The notes beneath the pieces were generated by a model, which was given only the letters and a program-made list of their open reading frames with translations, made no database searches and was not told the DNA's origin. From contig NZ_CP029347.1 in NCBI RefSeq assembly GCF_003143555.1, forward strand, positions 1,984,001 through 2,048,000: DNA of 64,000 bases, in the 5' to 3' direction. The position numbers and the translations under genes are program-made. Of this stretch, positions 34,957 through 44,011 are shown one piece after another. Origin of the DNA: Saliniradius amylolyticus. Its GTDB lineage: Bacteria; Pseudomonadota; Gammaproteobacteria; Enterobacterales; Alteromonadaceae. Every line of letters begins with the position of its first letter. Position 1 is the stretch's first letter.

Positions 34957-35010
34957 TCAATAATATCGAGCGGTCTTAAACAGCGGGTGTAAACCCTTAT
35001 TTACAATCAT
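34957..35010 (-). CDS. Possible aroF leader peptide ending in Tyr-Tyr
   Basis: A 17-codon frame (MIVNKGLHPLFKTARYY) ends with two adjacent tyrosine codons immediately before the stop and 12 bases before the first leader hairpin. No good ribosome site precedes it and the TyrR box lies inside it, so it may be a chance frame. Confidence 0.35.
   Translation of the reverse strand: MIVNKGLHPLFKTARYY
34988..35005. promoter_or_regulatory. TyrR box upstream of aroF-tyrA
   Basis: TGTAAA, six bases, then TTTACA: an exact match to the strong TyrR-box consensus TGTAAA-N6-TTTACA, about 130 bases upstream of the aroF start. Tyrosine-dependent repression of aroF-tyrA by TyrR is inferred; tyrR itself is not in this window. 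Confidence 0.85.
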
Positions 35011-35086
35011 TGATTTATGCTTTTCTGTAACTTAATTGACTTTTTATCACTTTATATCAGGAGGGGCAATAACTAAATGTGGTTAT

Positions 35087-35671
35087 TCAGATCAACTTAC
35101 GATAAGCAGCCGTCAGAGACTGGCTCTTAGACAGGCTGCCGCCGTGCTTGTCGGGATGATATTGATGCATCAGTTTACGGTACTGCCTTTTTATAGATTG
35201 CTCGCTGGCATCGGCGTCCAGTCCGAGCTCCGAGAGCGCTGTCAGGCGCTCTTCATCACTCAGGCAGGCATCCATGTTCTGCCAAAAGCCATTTAATAAC
35301 TGCTCCACATCGTTCACACCGGTTTTTTCCAGTTCGGACAGGTCCAGATAGTAAGCCCGCAGACGGTCGGTTTCGGTGATCCCGGCCTGTCCGGGCTGGT
35401 ACTCCTTTAAAGCAATATGAGTAGTATGGATACTGAGATCGCCGCTTTGTTCGGCCAGCAGCTGGTCGCGCAGCATATAAAGCTGATGGAACAGAATGAA
35501 GTGGGTTTGAAACAGCACCAGCGGGTCGCCAAAGTCCAGTTCAGGTTCAAACACCCCCTGTTCTGGCTGCTTTAACAGGTTAATCAGATCGTATTCTTTT
35601 ATCCCCTCAGGGTGGCGCTTGAGGATGGCATAAAGTACACCGGCAAATTCCGGCATCTGTATTGCGCTCAT
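35087..35671 (-). CDS. DnaJ-related protein
   Basis: Cytoplasmic protein of 194 residues. The first 130 residues match the DNA-J-related N-terminal family found in Alteromonadales and vibrios (MPEFAGVLYAILKRHPEGIKEYDL). The C-terminus is a J domain (about 143-194) with the HPD tripeptide in YHPDKHGG, so it should stimulate a DnaK-type ATPase. The client is unknown. It lies upstream of the aroF promoter on the same strand and is divergent from yaiI. Confidence 0.88.
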   Translation of the reverse strand: MSAIQMPEFAGVLYAILKRHPEGIKEYDLINLLKQPEQGVFEPELDFGDPLVLFQTHFILFHQLYMLRDQLLAEQSGDLSIHTTHIALKEYQPGQAGITETDRLRAYYLDLSELEKTGVNDVEQLLNGFWQNMDACLSDEERLTALSELGLDADASEQSIKRQYRKLMHQYHPDKHGGSLSKSQSLTAAYRKLI

Positions 35672-35776
35672 TGTCGAGTCTCTGTGCTACACTCCGATGC
35701 CATCAGTGTGCCATAGCCTGACAGCAGAACAAACGATTCCCCAACCGTGCGAATGTCAGGACAAAAGGAAAAGAAC

Positions 35777-36229
35777 ATGTCACAACAAATTTGGGTCGAT
35801 GCCGATGCCTGTCCGGTGATGGTCAAAGAGATCCTGTTTAAAGCCGCCCAACGCACCCAGACACCACTGACACTGATCGCCAATCACGCCATGCGCGTGC
35901 CCCCATCGCCATTGATTCGCGCATTGGTGGTCAGTAGTGGCTTCGATATGGCCGACCATGAACTGGTTAGACGGGCACAACCCGGTGATCTGACCGTCAC
36001 TGCCGATCTGCCGCTGGCTGACGAGTTAATTACTAAGGGTGTGGCGGTGATTACGCCCCGGGGAGAAATGCTGGATTCGGCCAATATCAAGTCACGACTG
36101 AATATGCGTGACTTTATGGACACCATGCGCAGTAGTGGCATTCAAGGTGGTGGCCCGCCACCTCTGGGCCAGAAGGACAAACAGGCCTTTGCCAATGGCC
36201 TGGACCGCTGGCTGGCACAAAAACGCTGA
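35777..36229 (+). CDS. yaiI: YaiI/YqxD family protein (DUF188)
   Basis: Conserved protein of 150 residues of the UPF0178 family, with the signature [15 protein letters not shown] at the start and the terminal [15 protein letters not shown] motif. The fold is PIN-like by family, which hints at nuclease activity, but no function is established. The ATG at 35777 follows AAAAGGAA; the longer frame upstream lacks support. It is convergent with the TPR gene with a one-base gap. Confidence 0.9.
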   Translation: MSQQIWVDADACPVMVKEILFKAAQRTQTPLTLIANHAMRVPPSPLIRALVVSSGFDMADHELVRRAQPGDLTVTADLPLADELITKGVAVITPRGEMLDSANIKSRLNMRDFMDTMRSSGIQGGGPPPLGQKDKQAFANGLDRWLAQKR

Positions 36230-36230
36230 T

Positions 36231-37154
36231 TTAGCGTACTAACTCACCTTTTAACTGAACGTAACGATTTTGATGGCCCGGCATCAGTAATTCTTGCTGA
36301 ACTTTACTCAGGTAGTCGAGGCTCTTGGTATGGTCGCCAGATTGCTTTTGTGCCTCTGCCATAAACAAATACAGTTTATGCTCTAAGCGACGATCGCCAC
36401 TGGTAATGGCATGCTCGATACCTGACTTGAATGCTTGTTTTGCCTCGTTAAACCGCCCCACCTGCTTGTACGCTCTTCCTAAGTTTTTATAGGCGACACC
36501 AATTTGCTGCTCGTTACCTTCAATCATCCCCCATTTGAGCGTTTCTTCACTGTACTCAATGAAACACTCCATTTTTCCTAAATTGCGACAGGCATGGCTA
36601 AGATTGCCATACAGCTCCATATTAAATACTGGGTCACGGTTTTGATGGTACTGCTCTTTCAGACGCTCAAGGAACTGAAGCGCTTTTCCGTACTCATTCA
36701 GGTACAGGTATAAGTTGGCAACATCAACCAGTCGTAAAGGGTTCGGGACCACCTCATTGAGATGGTTGAGTTTTTCTATCGCGCTATGTAGATGTGCTTC
36801 GCCAGATTTTTTCTCACTGAGGATGATTAACGATTTGGCCAGGTAAATTTCCGCCCTGACCTCCAACACAGGTGGCAAGGGTTCGCGCTCCAGCAATGCC
36901 AAGCTTTCCCGCTTCAGACGTGGGAACTTTTCTAATAAAAATAACGATTCCAGCTGATATTGCTTTAACGTCAGCCAACGTCGACTGCTCTCCGGCGTAC
37001 TTTTTAGTAGCACAGACACCTGTTTCAAGCAGGCCTTGGGAGCGGACTGACAGACACTGTCTACGGATGGCTCGTTCTCAGCAAGCGCCATCGTTATTGT
37101 CATTGTCAGGTAACACGTGCTCAGAAGCCACGCGAGTAATCCGAAACGTCCCAT
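36231..37154 (-). CDS. Tetratricopeptide repeat protein
   Basis: Predicted exported helical-repeat protein of 307 residues from the ATG at 37154, which yields a signal peptide (MGRFGLLAWLLSTCYLTMTITMALA in two pieces, about 25 residues). Several TPR-like units follow, for example VGRFNEAKQAFKSGIEHA and YGKALQFLERLKEQY. Similar N-terminal halves often precede GGDEF or kinase domains, but here the protein stops after the repeats. The start is uncertain: the frame extends to 37253, and no ribosome site is convincing. Confidence 0.65.
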   Translation of the reverse strand: MGRFGLLAWLLSTCYLTMTITMALAENEPSVDSVCQSAPKACLKQVSVLLKSTPESSRRWLTLKQYQLESLFLLEKFPRLKRESLALLEREPLPPVLEVRAEIYLAKSLIILSEKKSGEAHLHSAIEKLNHLNEVVPNPLRLVDVANLYLYLNEYGKALQFLERLKEQYHQNRDPVFNMELYGNLSHACRNLGKMECFIEYSEETLKWGMIEGNEQQIGVAYKNLGRAYKQVGRFNEAKQAFKSGIEHAITSGDRRLEHKLYLFMAEAQKQSGDHTKSLDYLSKVQQELLMPGHQNRYVQLKGELVR

Positions 37155-37351
37155 TATTGCAGTGTCAACACCATCATTATTATGCTTATAAGGCATCATA
37201 TCTGATAAGTTAGCTACTGAATAGCAAAACGGACAAGTCGCGAGGGTGGCCACCCTATTCTTACATTCAGGCTGGTAATATCAGGGGTTGGCCTTCCGCC
37301 GAGGCATGTTAACAGAGGAATCCTTTAGCGAAGCCTGGCTCCTTGCTATAC

Positions 37352-37374
37352 AAAAAAGCCCGCATAAAGCGGGC
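37352..37374 (-). terminator. Terminator of the rpsP-rimM-trmD-rplS operon
   Basis: GCCCGC and GCGGGC pair around a five-base loop, followed on the minus strand by TTTTTTG, 39 bases after the rplS stop. Confidence 0.85.
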
Positions 37375-37412
37375 TCTCGAGTGTAAGTATGTCAACGCAG
37401 GATGTGTTCGGA

Positions 37413-37781
37413 TTAAGCCTTGGTATTAAGCTTTTCTTTGATACGTGCAGACTTACCTGAGCGCTCACGCAGGTAGTACAGCTTCGAACGACGAACGTCA
37501 CCACGACGCTTCACCTGAATCTCAGCAACAACAGGACTGTGCGTCTGGAATACACGCTCCAGGCCTTCACCGCTGGAAACTTTACGCAGCGTGAAAGCGG
37601 AATGCAGGCCACGGTTACGTTTAGCGATAACCACACCTTCAAACGGCTGAAGGCGTTCTTTATCCCCTTCCTTTACACGTACACGAACCAGCAGGGTGTC
37701 ACCTGGGCCGAATTCGGGCACGTCTTTTTTCATTTGCTCTTGTTCAATTTGCTTGATGATATCTTGATTGACTTTGCTCAT
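37413..37781 (-). CDS. rplS: 50S ribosomal protein L19
   Basis: Large-subunit protein of 122 residues located at the 30S-50S interface. It begins [16 protein letters not shown] and contains the conserved [30 protein letters not shown] and [17 protein letters not shown]. Two ATGs occur in tandem; the second, at 37781, is better spaced from GAGAGG. It is the last gene of the rpsP operon and is followed by a terminator. Confidence 0.97.
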   Translation of the reverse strand: MSKVNQDIIKQIEQEQMKKDVPEFGPGDTLLVRVRVKEGDKERLQPFEGVVIAKRNRGLHSAFTLRKVSSGEGLERVFQTHSPVVAEIQVKRRGDVRRSKLYYLRERSGKSARIKEKLNTKA

Positions 37782-37801
37782 CATAACCTCTCGTCCTGGA
37801 A

Positions 37802-38560
37802 TTAACTGTCATCGTGCTGCATCAGCTCCTGTTGGAATTCCTCCAGCAGGCGCTGCTGCTCCTCAGTCAGAGCCAGGTGTTCTAACATTTCAGGGCGTCG
37901 TTGCCAGGTTCTTCCCAGCGACTGTTTTAACCGCCACTGCCTGATTTTTTCGTGATTGCCACTTAATAACACCTCGGGAACCCGTTCGTCGTTTAAGACT
38001 TCCGGGCGCGTGTAGTGGGGACAGTCCAGCAGTCCTTCGTTGAAGGAGTCCTGCTCGGCGGATTGTTCGTGTCCCAGCACGCCTGGGATGAACCTTGCCA
38101 CCGCGTCCATCAGCACCATGGCAGGCAATTCGCCGCCACTTAACACGTAATCGCCGATGGACCATTCTTCGTCCACCTCGGCCTTGATGACACGCTCATC
38201 AATGCCTTCGTAGCGACCCGCTACCAGAATCAGGTTACCCTTCTCCGACAGCTGCTGTACGCCGTGCTGATCCAACTTTTTTCCCTGAGGTGATAAGTAG
38301 ATCACCTTAGATTGTTCACCCGCCACCTGTTTGGCAGCGTGTATTGCATCGGTAAGCGGTTGCACCATCATCAACATGCCGGGACCGCCGCCGTAAGGCC
38401 GGTCGTCTACGGTACGGTGCTTGTCGTGGGTAAAGTCTCTTGGATTAAAGCACTCTACCTCAACAAGGCCGTTTTTTACCGCGCGTCCAAACACCCCGGA
38501 CTCGGTCACGCCCTGGAATAACTCCGGAAACAAGCTGACCACACAAAATTTGCGGGTCAT
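37802..38560 (-). CDS. trmD: tRNA (guanine-N1)-methyltransferase
   Basis: SPOUT methyltransferase that makes m1G37 in tRNAs reading CCN, CUN and CGG, preventing frameshifts. The 252 residues include the knot region [27 protein letters not shown], and the active-site segment [21 protein letters not shown] (given in part). It overlaps the rimM stop by one base and precedes rplS by 20. Confidence 0.97.
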   Translation of the reverse strand: MTRKFCVVSLFPELFQGVTESGVFGRAVKNGLVEVECFNPRDFTHDKHRTVDDRPYGGGPGMLMMVQPLTDAIHAAKQVAGEQSKVIYLSPQGKKLDQHGVQQLSEKGNLILVAGRYEGIDERVIKAEVDEEWSIGDYVLSGGELPAMVLMDAVARFIPGVLGHEQSAEQDSFNEGLLDCPHYTRPEVLNDERVPEVLLSGNHEKIRQWRLKQSLGRTWQRRPEMLEHLALTEEQQRLLEEFQQELMQHDDS

Positions 38561-39090
38561 TAAAAATCCGGCTCCCAGTCTACCTTGATGGTGTTGTTGT
38601 CCTTATCCACCTGAACAACCACTTGCTCTTCCAGATAAGGAATCATCCGCTCTTTGCGACCAAAGGCATCATTGATGTTGGCTTTCACAACGAGTACATC
38701 GTTGGAGCCGGTTTCAAACAGGTCCTGTACTTTACCGAGGTCATAACCGTTTTGGTTAATCACCCGCATACCGACCAGCTCACGCCAGTAAAATGCGCCA
38801 TCTTCCAGTTCAGGAAGCTGCTCGGGACGAATGCGAATGTCCAGATTCTTCAGCCGGTCGGCTGCGTCTCTGCCATCCACGCCCTCAAGCTTGGCCACAA
38901 TACCTTTGTTGTGCTTACGCCATTGCTCGATTTGGTATTCCTGACTCTTCTCACCCGAGCCAACCAGCCAGGGGGAATAGTCAAAAATACCGTTCATTTC
39001 GTCGGTATAGGCGATGATCTTGACCCAGCCTTTCACGCCATAAGGTGCTCCGACTTTGCCGACCACGATAGTTTCCGATGCAGAACTCAT
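38560..39090 (-). CDS. rimM: Ribosome maturation factor RimM
   Basis: Assembly factor for the 30S head that binds S19. The 176 residues have the N-terminal barrel ([17 protein letters not shown]) and a C-terminal PRC-barrel ([31 protein letters not shown]). It lies 26 bases after rpsP and is coupled to trmD. Confidence 0.96.
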   Translation of the reverse strand: MSSASETIVVGKVGAPYGVKGWVKIIAYTDEMNGIFDYSPWLVGSGEKSQEYQIEQWRKHNKGIVAKLEGVDGRDAADRLKNLDIRIRPEQLPELEDGAFYWRELVGMRVINQNGYDLGKVQDLFETGSNDVLVVKANINDAFGRKERMIPYLEEQVVVQVDKDNNTIKVDWEPDF

Positions 39091-39116
39091 CCTATACCTG
39101 TATCTCTACAACTAAA

Positions 39117-39365
39117 TTAAGCCGCAGCTTTAGCGTCTTTAACCAAACGCTCAACGCGCTGAGACAGGCTGGCGCCGTGGCCGACCCAGTGCTCAACACG
39201 GTCCAGATCCAAGCGAAGACGCTCTTCCTGGCCCTGTGCATAAGGGTTAAAGAAACCGATGCGCTCAATAAAGCGACCGTCACGGGCGCGGCGGCTATCT
39301 GCCACTACGACCTTGTAAAATGGACGCTTTTTCGCGCCACTACGCTGTAAACGAATAGTAACCAT
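39117..39365 (-). CDS. rpsP: 30S ribosomal protein S16
   Basis: Small-subunit protein of 82 residues starting [20 protein letters not shown], the family consensus. I use the ATG at 39365 with TGAGG upstream; the frame continues 17 codons upstream but that extension is not part of S16. It is the first gene of the rpsP-rimM-trmD-rplS operon. Confidence 0.97.
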   Translation of the reverse strand: MVTIRLQRSGAKKRPFYKVVVADSRRARDGRFIERIGFFNPYAQGQEERLRLDLDRVEHWVGHGASLSQRVERLVKDAKAAA

Positions 39366-39575
39366 AAATGCCTCAAAGTTCGTTAAGCGTTGACATACAC
39401 TTACACACCCAACCACCCTCAGGTTGAAGGGTCGCGGTATTCTACGGATTTAGCCGCAGATTGCAAGGCGTTTCGCCGCTTAAATAAAGGAGTTCCAAGG
39501 GCTTTTGGCAGATTGTGAGGGCCGGTGCTTCAGTGCTAATCTGACCGTCTCATGCTTTTACCCTTGGGAGACGCT

Positions 39576-40535
39576 ATGCACGCTGTGTTGCTGGATGCCA
39601 AAACGCTAGGCTGGGCCGACTTAGGTCCCATGGAGGCGGCCTGTGATTCGCTGGTTCGCCACCAGGTCACCCCCCCTGAACAGACGTCTGAGCGCTGCCA
39701 GGAGGCCGAGATTGTGATTACTAATAAGGTGCTGCTGGATGAAACTATTATCAAGCAGTGTCCCAAGCTAAAACTGATTGTAGTGGCAGCCACAGGCACC
39801 AATAATATTGATCTCGACGCTTCCTCGAAACGGGGCATCACCGTCTGCAATGTCCCCGACTATGCCGGTCCCGCCGTAAGCCAGTATGTGTTTGCTCAGC
39901 TGTTAGCTCTCAAGCACCAAACCTTTGCCTATCGCGATGCCATGCAAAATGGCCTTTGGCCCCAAAGTCCGGTATTTAGCTGCCTGAACTTCCCTATTGA
40001 CGAACTGGCTGGCAAAACCATGGGCATCATCGGCTTCGGTACCTTGGGACAGTCGGTGGCCAAACTGGCCGAGGCTTTTGGAATGCAGGTGCTGATTGCC
40101 GAGCGTAAAAACAGTGCCGCCTGTCGTCCCGGCAGGATACCTTTTAAGGACGTACTGCGTCAGGCCGATGTACTCAGCCTGCATTGCCCGTTAACGCCTC
40201 AAACCGACAAGCTGATCGATACCGACGCCCTGAGTCTGATGAAGCCGGACGCCATTTTAATCAACACCGCACGCGGCCCGGTAGTGGATGAATACGCCCT
40301 CGCGCAGGCTTTAAAGCACAAGCGCATCGGCGGTGCTATTATCGATGTACTCAGTCAGGAGCCGCCGCAGGCCAGTCATCCATTGTTAAACACGCAAGAG
40401 CCCAATTTGATTGTTACCCCCCATATCGCCTGGGCCACAGAAGCGGCCGTCCAAAGACTGGTGAATACAGTCGCTGACAATATCAGGCACTTTGTGGCGG
40501 GACAGCCTCATAATAAGGTCAGTACAGATAGCTAA
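39576..40535 (+). CDS. D-2-hydroxyacid dehydrogenase (hydroxypyruvate/glycerate dehydrogenase type)
   Basis: NAD(P)-dependent dehydrogenase of 319 residues. It shows the Rossmann motif GIIGFGTLGQSVA, the NTARGPVVDE segment with the catalytic arginine and the proton-relay PHIAWAT histidine. The closest functional class is hydroxypyruvate reductase / glycerate dehydrogenase, but substrate specificity is not fixed by these motifs. I chose the ATG at 39576, after GGGAGA; the frame starts eight codons earlier. Its end overlaps the convergent AEC gene by 17 bases. Confidence 0.85.
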   Translation: MHAVLLDAKTLGWADLGPMEAACDSLVRHQVTPPEQTSERCQEAEIVITNKVLLDETIIKQCPKLKLIVVAATGTNNIDLDASSKRGITVCNVPDYAGPAVSQYVFAQLLALKHQTFAYRDAMQNGLWPQSPVFSCLNFPIDELAGKTMGIIGFGTLGQSVAKLAEAFGMQVLIAERKNSAACRPGRIPFKDVLRQADVLSLHCPLTPQTDKLIDTDALSLMKPDAILINTARGPVVDEYALAQALKHKRIGGAIIDVLSQEPPQASHPLLNTQEPNLIVTPHIAWATEAAVQRLVNTVADNIRHFVAGQPHNKVSTDS

Positions 40536-41430
40536 GCCCCCAATACCACAGCGGCAGTGTGGCCAGACTTAATAAAATACTGCCCCCTACCAGGGTCGCC
40601 ACAAACCGGGGGGCCAGATTGGCACCAATGGCCACCGCTCCGGCGGTCACCATCACCGGCATAGCCGCTTCAAATACCGTGACCTGCGCCAGCAGTGGCG
40701 ATACGTCCAACGGCCATACAACGGCTAACGCAATAGCCGGAACCACAAGCAGCTTGGTGATCAATGCAAACAGCAGAGGACGTCCCTGTTTGTTATCCAG
40801 TTTTAGCTGAAACTGAAAGCCCACCGCGATCATAATGGTTGGCACCAATGTTTGCGCCAGACTGTCTAAGAAGCTCGTCATTAGTGGCGGGTAAGTCCAA
40901 CCTCTTAGCATCAGAGCCAACAGCAAGGCGAGGAAAGCCGGAAACAGTAGGATCTTCTTAGCAATACCACGAGGCGAGGGAGCTGCAACATCGGGGTTAA
41001 ACAACGCCGCCATGACCATGGCATAGCTGGCAAGAATTAAAAACGATCCAGCCTGATCATAGATAATGGCATAGGTTAACCCCGTATCGCCAAAGAACGC
41101 CTGCACCATGGGAAAACCCAGAAAAGAGGTATTGCCCAAAGGCAACACAACCAGTAACGCCGCCGTGGTGGCCTTATCCCAATGACACGCCCGGGATACC
41201 GCCCATACCAGCCCTGCCGTTATCACCAGTAATCCCCAGGGTACAAGCGCCGGCAACAAAAGCTCAACCGAAAAGGTCAGTTTAGGCACGTTGAGCATTA
41301 CCAATGCCGGTAGCGCGACATAAAGCACGTATTGATTCAGTACCAACCCTGTTTGCGCAGGAATGGAACTGCTGCGCTGCATAACCAGACCAATGGCCAG
41401 ATACAACAAGATTAAAACAAAATTTTCCAA
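40519..41430 (-). CDS. AEC family transporter
   Basis: Polytopic inner-membrane protein of 303 residues with about ten hydrophobic segments, of the auxin-efflux-carrier / malate permease family. Typical elements are the N-terminal VLNQYVLYVALPALVMLN, PLGNTSFLGFPMVQAFFG and the C-terminal EAAMPVMVTAGAVA. The substrate is probably a small carboxylate or other anion, but this cannot be told. It is divergent from the SPFH operon and convergent with the dehydrogenase. Confidence 0.85.
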   Translation of the reverse strand: MENFVLILLYLAIGLVMQRSSSIPAQTGLVLNQYVLYVALPALVMLNVPKLTFSVELLLPALVPWGLLVITAGLVWAVSRACHWDKATTAALLVVLPLGNTSFLGFPMVQAFFGDTGLTYAIIYDQAGSFLILASYAMVMAALFNPDVAAPSPRGIAKKILLFPAFLALLLALMLRGWTYPPLMTSFLDSLAQTLVPTIMIAVGFQFQLKLDNKQGRPLLFALITKLLVVPAIALAVVWPLDVSPLLAQVTVFEAAMPVMVTAGAVAIGANLAPRFVATLVGGSILLSLATLPLWYWGLSYLY

Positions 41431-41523
41431 CGTCGAGCTTCCTTATACCCCTCGTTTCACACTGCTTGGACAGTAACATAATTTAGATACCGACATTGAC
41501 AGACTCAGCTGTAAGAACTAGAT

Positions 41524-41544
41524 TTGATATCAAATTGATATCAA
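41524..41544. promoter_or_regulatory. Palindromic operator ahead of the SPFH operon
   Basis: Two perfect TTGATATCAA palindromes (41524-41533 and 41535-41544) are set 11 bases apart, one helical turn, ending 21 bases before the SPFH start codon. Such a tandem dyad at a promoter is expected for a small dimeric repressor. The ribbon-helix-helix protein encoded at the end of the operon is a plausible binder. Confidence 0.65.
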
Positions 41545-41565
41545 ATGATAACAACGGAGCTACCC

Positions 41566-42417
41566 ATGCAAGAAAAGCGCGGATTTTCTTTAAACGGCTA
41601 CCTGGCCTTGCTGATTTTACTGGTTCTGATCCCCTACTCTGTTAGTGGCCTTAATTACCAAGGGAGTCCGGCAGTGGTCGTGCATCTCATTCTGTTGATA
41701 CTGTCGCTTATCTGTCTGGGCGGTTTTTTTATGGTGCAGCCCAATCAGGCCAAGGTACTGACTCTGTTCGGTGCCTACGTGGGCTCGGTCAGAGCCACCG
41801 GGCTGCGCTGGACCATTCCATTTTTTATGCGCCGTACCATTTCTTTACGCATTCGCAACTTTGAAAGCGGGCGGATCAAGGTTAACGACAATCAGGGCAA
41901 CCCTATCGAGATCGCCACTATCGTAGTCTGGTCGGTGAGCGACAGCGCCGAAGCGGTCTTTGAGGTGGACGATTACGAGAGCTTTGTCAGTATCCAGAGT
42001 GAATCGGCACTGCGTAATATGGCCAGCTCCTACCCCTATGACCCTCAGGAAGAAGACGGTCTGGCGCTGCGCAGCCATCCGCAAACGATCTCCGAACGCT
42101 TAAAAGAAGAGATCCAGGAGCGCCTGGATAAGGCGGGCGTGACCGTGCACGAGTCGCGCATCAGCCATTTGGCCTACGCGCCGGAAATCGCTAGTGCCAT
42201 GCTACAGCGCCAGCAAGCCTCTGCTATCGTTGCTGCCCGTACCCGCATTGTTGAGGGTGCTGTCGGCATGGTAGAAATGGCCCTTGAGCAGCTCAAAGCT
42301 CAGGGGGTGGTGGAGCTGGACGAAGAGCGCAAGGCCAATATGGTCAGTAACCTCTTAGTGGTGCTATGCGGCGATAAGCACACCCAGCCAGTGGTTAACG
42401 CAGGGAGTCTTTACTAA
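41566..42417 (+). CDS. SPFH/Band 7 domain protein
   Basis: Stomatin/prohibitin-type protein of 283 residues. Two hydrophobic segments (about 9-28 and 37-58) anchor it, then an SPFH domain follows with [36 protein letters not shown] and a charged helix ending in the C-terminus. I chose the ATG at 41566, seven bases after ACGGAGC. It is translated with the DUF4177 gene, whose start overlaps its stop. Role: membrane scaffold, otherwise unknown. Confidence 0.88.
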   Translation: MQEKRGFSLNGYLALLILLVLIPYSVSGLNYQGSPAVVVHLILLILSLICLGGFFMVQPNQAKVLTLFGAYVGSVRATGLRWTIPFFMRRTISLRIRNFESGRIKVNDNQGNPIEIATIVVWSVSDSAEAVFEVDDYESFVSIQSESALRNMASSYPYDPQEEDGLALRSHPQTISERLKEEIQERLDKAGVTVHESRISHLAYAPEIASAMLQRQQASAIVAARTRIVEGAVGMVEMALEQLKAQGVVELDEERKANMVSNLLVVLCGDKHTQPVVNAGSLY

Positions 42418-42614
42418 TGAACTGGGAATATAAAACCGCCGAAATCAAAGTCAAAATAAAAGGCTTTATTACTACTTATTGTGACAGTGAGAACCTGCAA
42501 AACTACCTGAGCGATATGGGTCGGCAAGGTTGGGAACTGGTGACCTGTCAGTTTCCCGCCAGGCCCACCTCAGCACATTATGTGCAGGTGGTCCTGAAAC
42601 GTCCTAAGTCATAA
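42417..42614 (+). CDS. DUF4177 family protein
   Basis: Small cytoplasmic protein of 65 residues with the family features [13 protein letters not shown] and LSDMGRQGWELVTCQFP. The gene overlaps the SPFH stop by one base (TAATG), so it is very likely co-translated with it. Function unknown. Confidence 0.85.
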   Translation: MNWEYKTAEIKVKIKGFITTYCDSENLQNYLSDMGRQGWELVTCQFPARPTSAHYVQVVLKRPKS

Positions 42615-42624
42615 AGGTCGCCCC

Positions 42625-42840
42625 TTGAGCAAGAAGAAAGCCTACCCCCTAAGAATCAACGCCGATGTACTGGCCGCCATGCAGCGGTGGGCCGACGATG
42701 AGCTGCGCAGCGTGAATGCCCAGATCGAGTATGTACTCAGGGAGGCGTTGGTGAAGCAGGGTCGCATTAAGCTGGTGCAAAAAGTGGTTACCGAGGTGGT
42801 GCCTGGGGATGATACCCAGCCCGACAGTCATGATCGCTAA
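42625..42840 (+). CDS. Arc-like ribbon-helix-helix protein
   Basis: Basic protein of 71 residues with an RHH DNA-binding core: a short beta strand (AYPLRINADV) followed by two helices (LAAMQRWADDELRSVNAQIEYVLREALV). The start is TTG at 42625 after AAAGG. Such proteins commonly repress their own operons; the palindrome ahead of the SPFH gene is a candidate site. Confidence 0.8.
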   Translation: MSKKKAYPLRINADVLAAMQRWADDELRSVNAQIEYVLREALVKQGRIKLVQKVVTEVVPGDDTQPDSHDR

Positions 42841-42874
42841 CGCAATCTAATACCAGTTTAATTAAGGGGGCAAT

Positions 42875-43411
42875 GTGTACCAGCAGGTGATTGAGTTTTG
42901 GTTTAATGAAATCGAGCCTTCTCAATGGTTCAAAAAGGATGACTCCTTCGATGCCCTTCTCCGTCGTCGTTTCTCAAAGCTGCATAGTCAGGCAGCACAG
43001 TGCGAGTTGTGGCGATGGCGTAAGACGGCTTCCGGGAGTCTGGCGGAGATCATTGTGCTCGATCAGTTTTCCCGCAATATGTTCAGGGACACTAAGGCAG
43101 CATTTGATTACGACGCTCTGGCGCTGGCTCTCGCTCAGTCAGCCATTAACAAGGGACAGGATATCGAATTGAGCCCGACTCAACGCAGTTTTATGTATAT
43201 GCCCTTTATGCACAGCGAATCGGCTGTCATTCATGAACAGGCCCTGGAGCTATTTACTCAACTAGGCATTAAAGACAATCTGGACTTTGAGATTAAACAT
43301 AAGCAAATTATCGACCGCTTCGGCCGTTACCCCCACCGCAATGACACTCTGGGTCGCACATCCACCCCGGAAGAAAAGGCGTTTTTACTACAACCAGGCT
43401 CTGGCTTCTAA
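42875..43411 (+). CDS. DUF924 family protein
   Basis: Conserved helical protein of 178 residues of the DUF924 family, with hallmarks IEFWFNEIEPSQWFKKDDSFD, IIVLDQFSRNMFRD and RFGRYPHRNDTLGR. No activity is known for the family. The start is GTG at 42875 behind AAGGGGG. It stands alone after the SPFH operon. Confidence 0.88.
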   Translation: MYQQVIEFWFNEIEPSQWFKKDDSFDALLRRRFSKLHSQAAQCELWRWRKTASGSLAEIIVLDQFSRNMFRDTKAAFDYDALALALAQSAINKGQDIELSPTQRSFMYMPFMHSESAVIHEQALELFTQLGIKDNLDFEIKHKQIIDRFGRYPHRNDTLGRTSTPEEKAFLLQPGSGF

Positions 43412-43522
43412 ACCTGATTGCAGCACTTAACGAGAGCCTGCGCTGATACTGTTATAGAACGTCGACAGCTTAGACTGATACACTCGCCTTAAAAGTCGGC
43501 CTGACACTAATGGAATACGACA

Positions 43523-44011
43523 TTGCACAACATTCTAATCTTCGGCAATTCAGGCTCGGGAAAATCCACCCTCGCAAGCCAATTGAGTGACCAACTCGGT
43601 CTCGCGCATCTGGACCTCGATACCATTGCCTGGCAACCAACGACGCCACCACAGCGAAAGCCCATCGCCGAATCGCGGGCAGAGATCGACGCCTTTATCC
43701 AAACTCATGACCAGTGGGTTATTGAGGGCTGCTACAGCGATTTATTAGCGCTGTGTTCGTCCCACGCCAGTGAGATGATCTTTCTCAATCTGCCTGTCGC
43801 TGACTGCATTGCCAATGCCAAACGCCGCGCTTGGGAGCCGCACAAGTATGAATCCCAGGAGGCGCAGGATGCCAACCTGCCGATGCTCATCGACTGGATC
43901 GCTCAATACACCGAGCGCCAGGACACCTTCTCCCAAACCGCCCACCAGCAACTTTATGATTGCTTTCAGGGTAAGAAGACCATGCTGACAAGCAATCAGG
44001 ATCCGGTATGA
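43523..44011 (+). CDS. P-loop NTPase, adenylate kinase/shikimate kinase-like
   Basis: Cytoplasmic nucleotide-binding protein of 162 residues. Walker A is GNSGSGKS (8-15) and the LDLDTIAW segment resembles the family often named DNA topology modulation protein. Acid residues and LNLPVADCIANAKRRAW follow. The TTG start at 43523 has only a weak ribosome site. It overlaps the NYN gene by 4 bases, so the two are coupled. Substrate unknown. Confidence 0.75.
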   Translation: MHNILIFGNSGSGKSTLASQLSDQLGLAHLDLDTIAWQPTTPPQRKPIAESRAEIDAFIQTHDQWVIEGCYSDLLALCSSHASEMIFLNLPVADCIANAKRRAWEPHKYESQEAQDANLPMLIDWIAQYTERQDTFSQTAHQQLYDCFQGKKTMLTSNQDPV

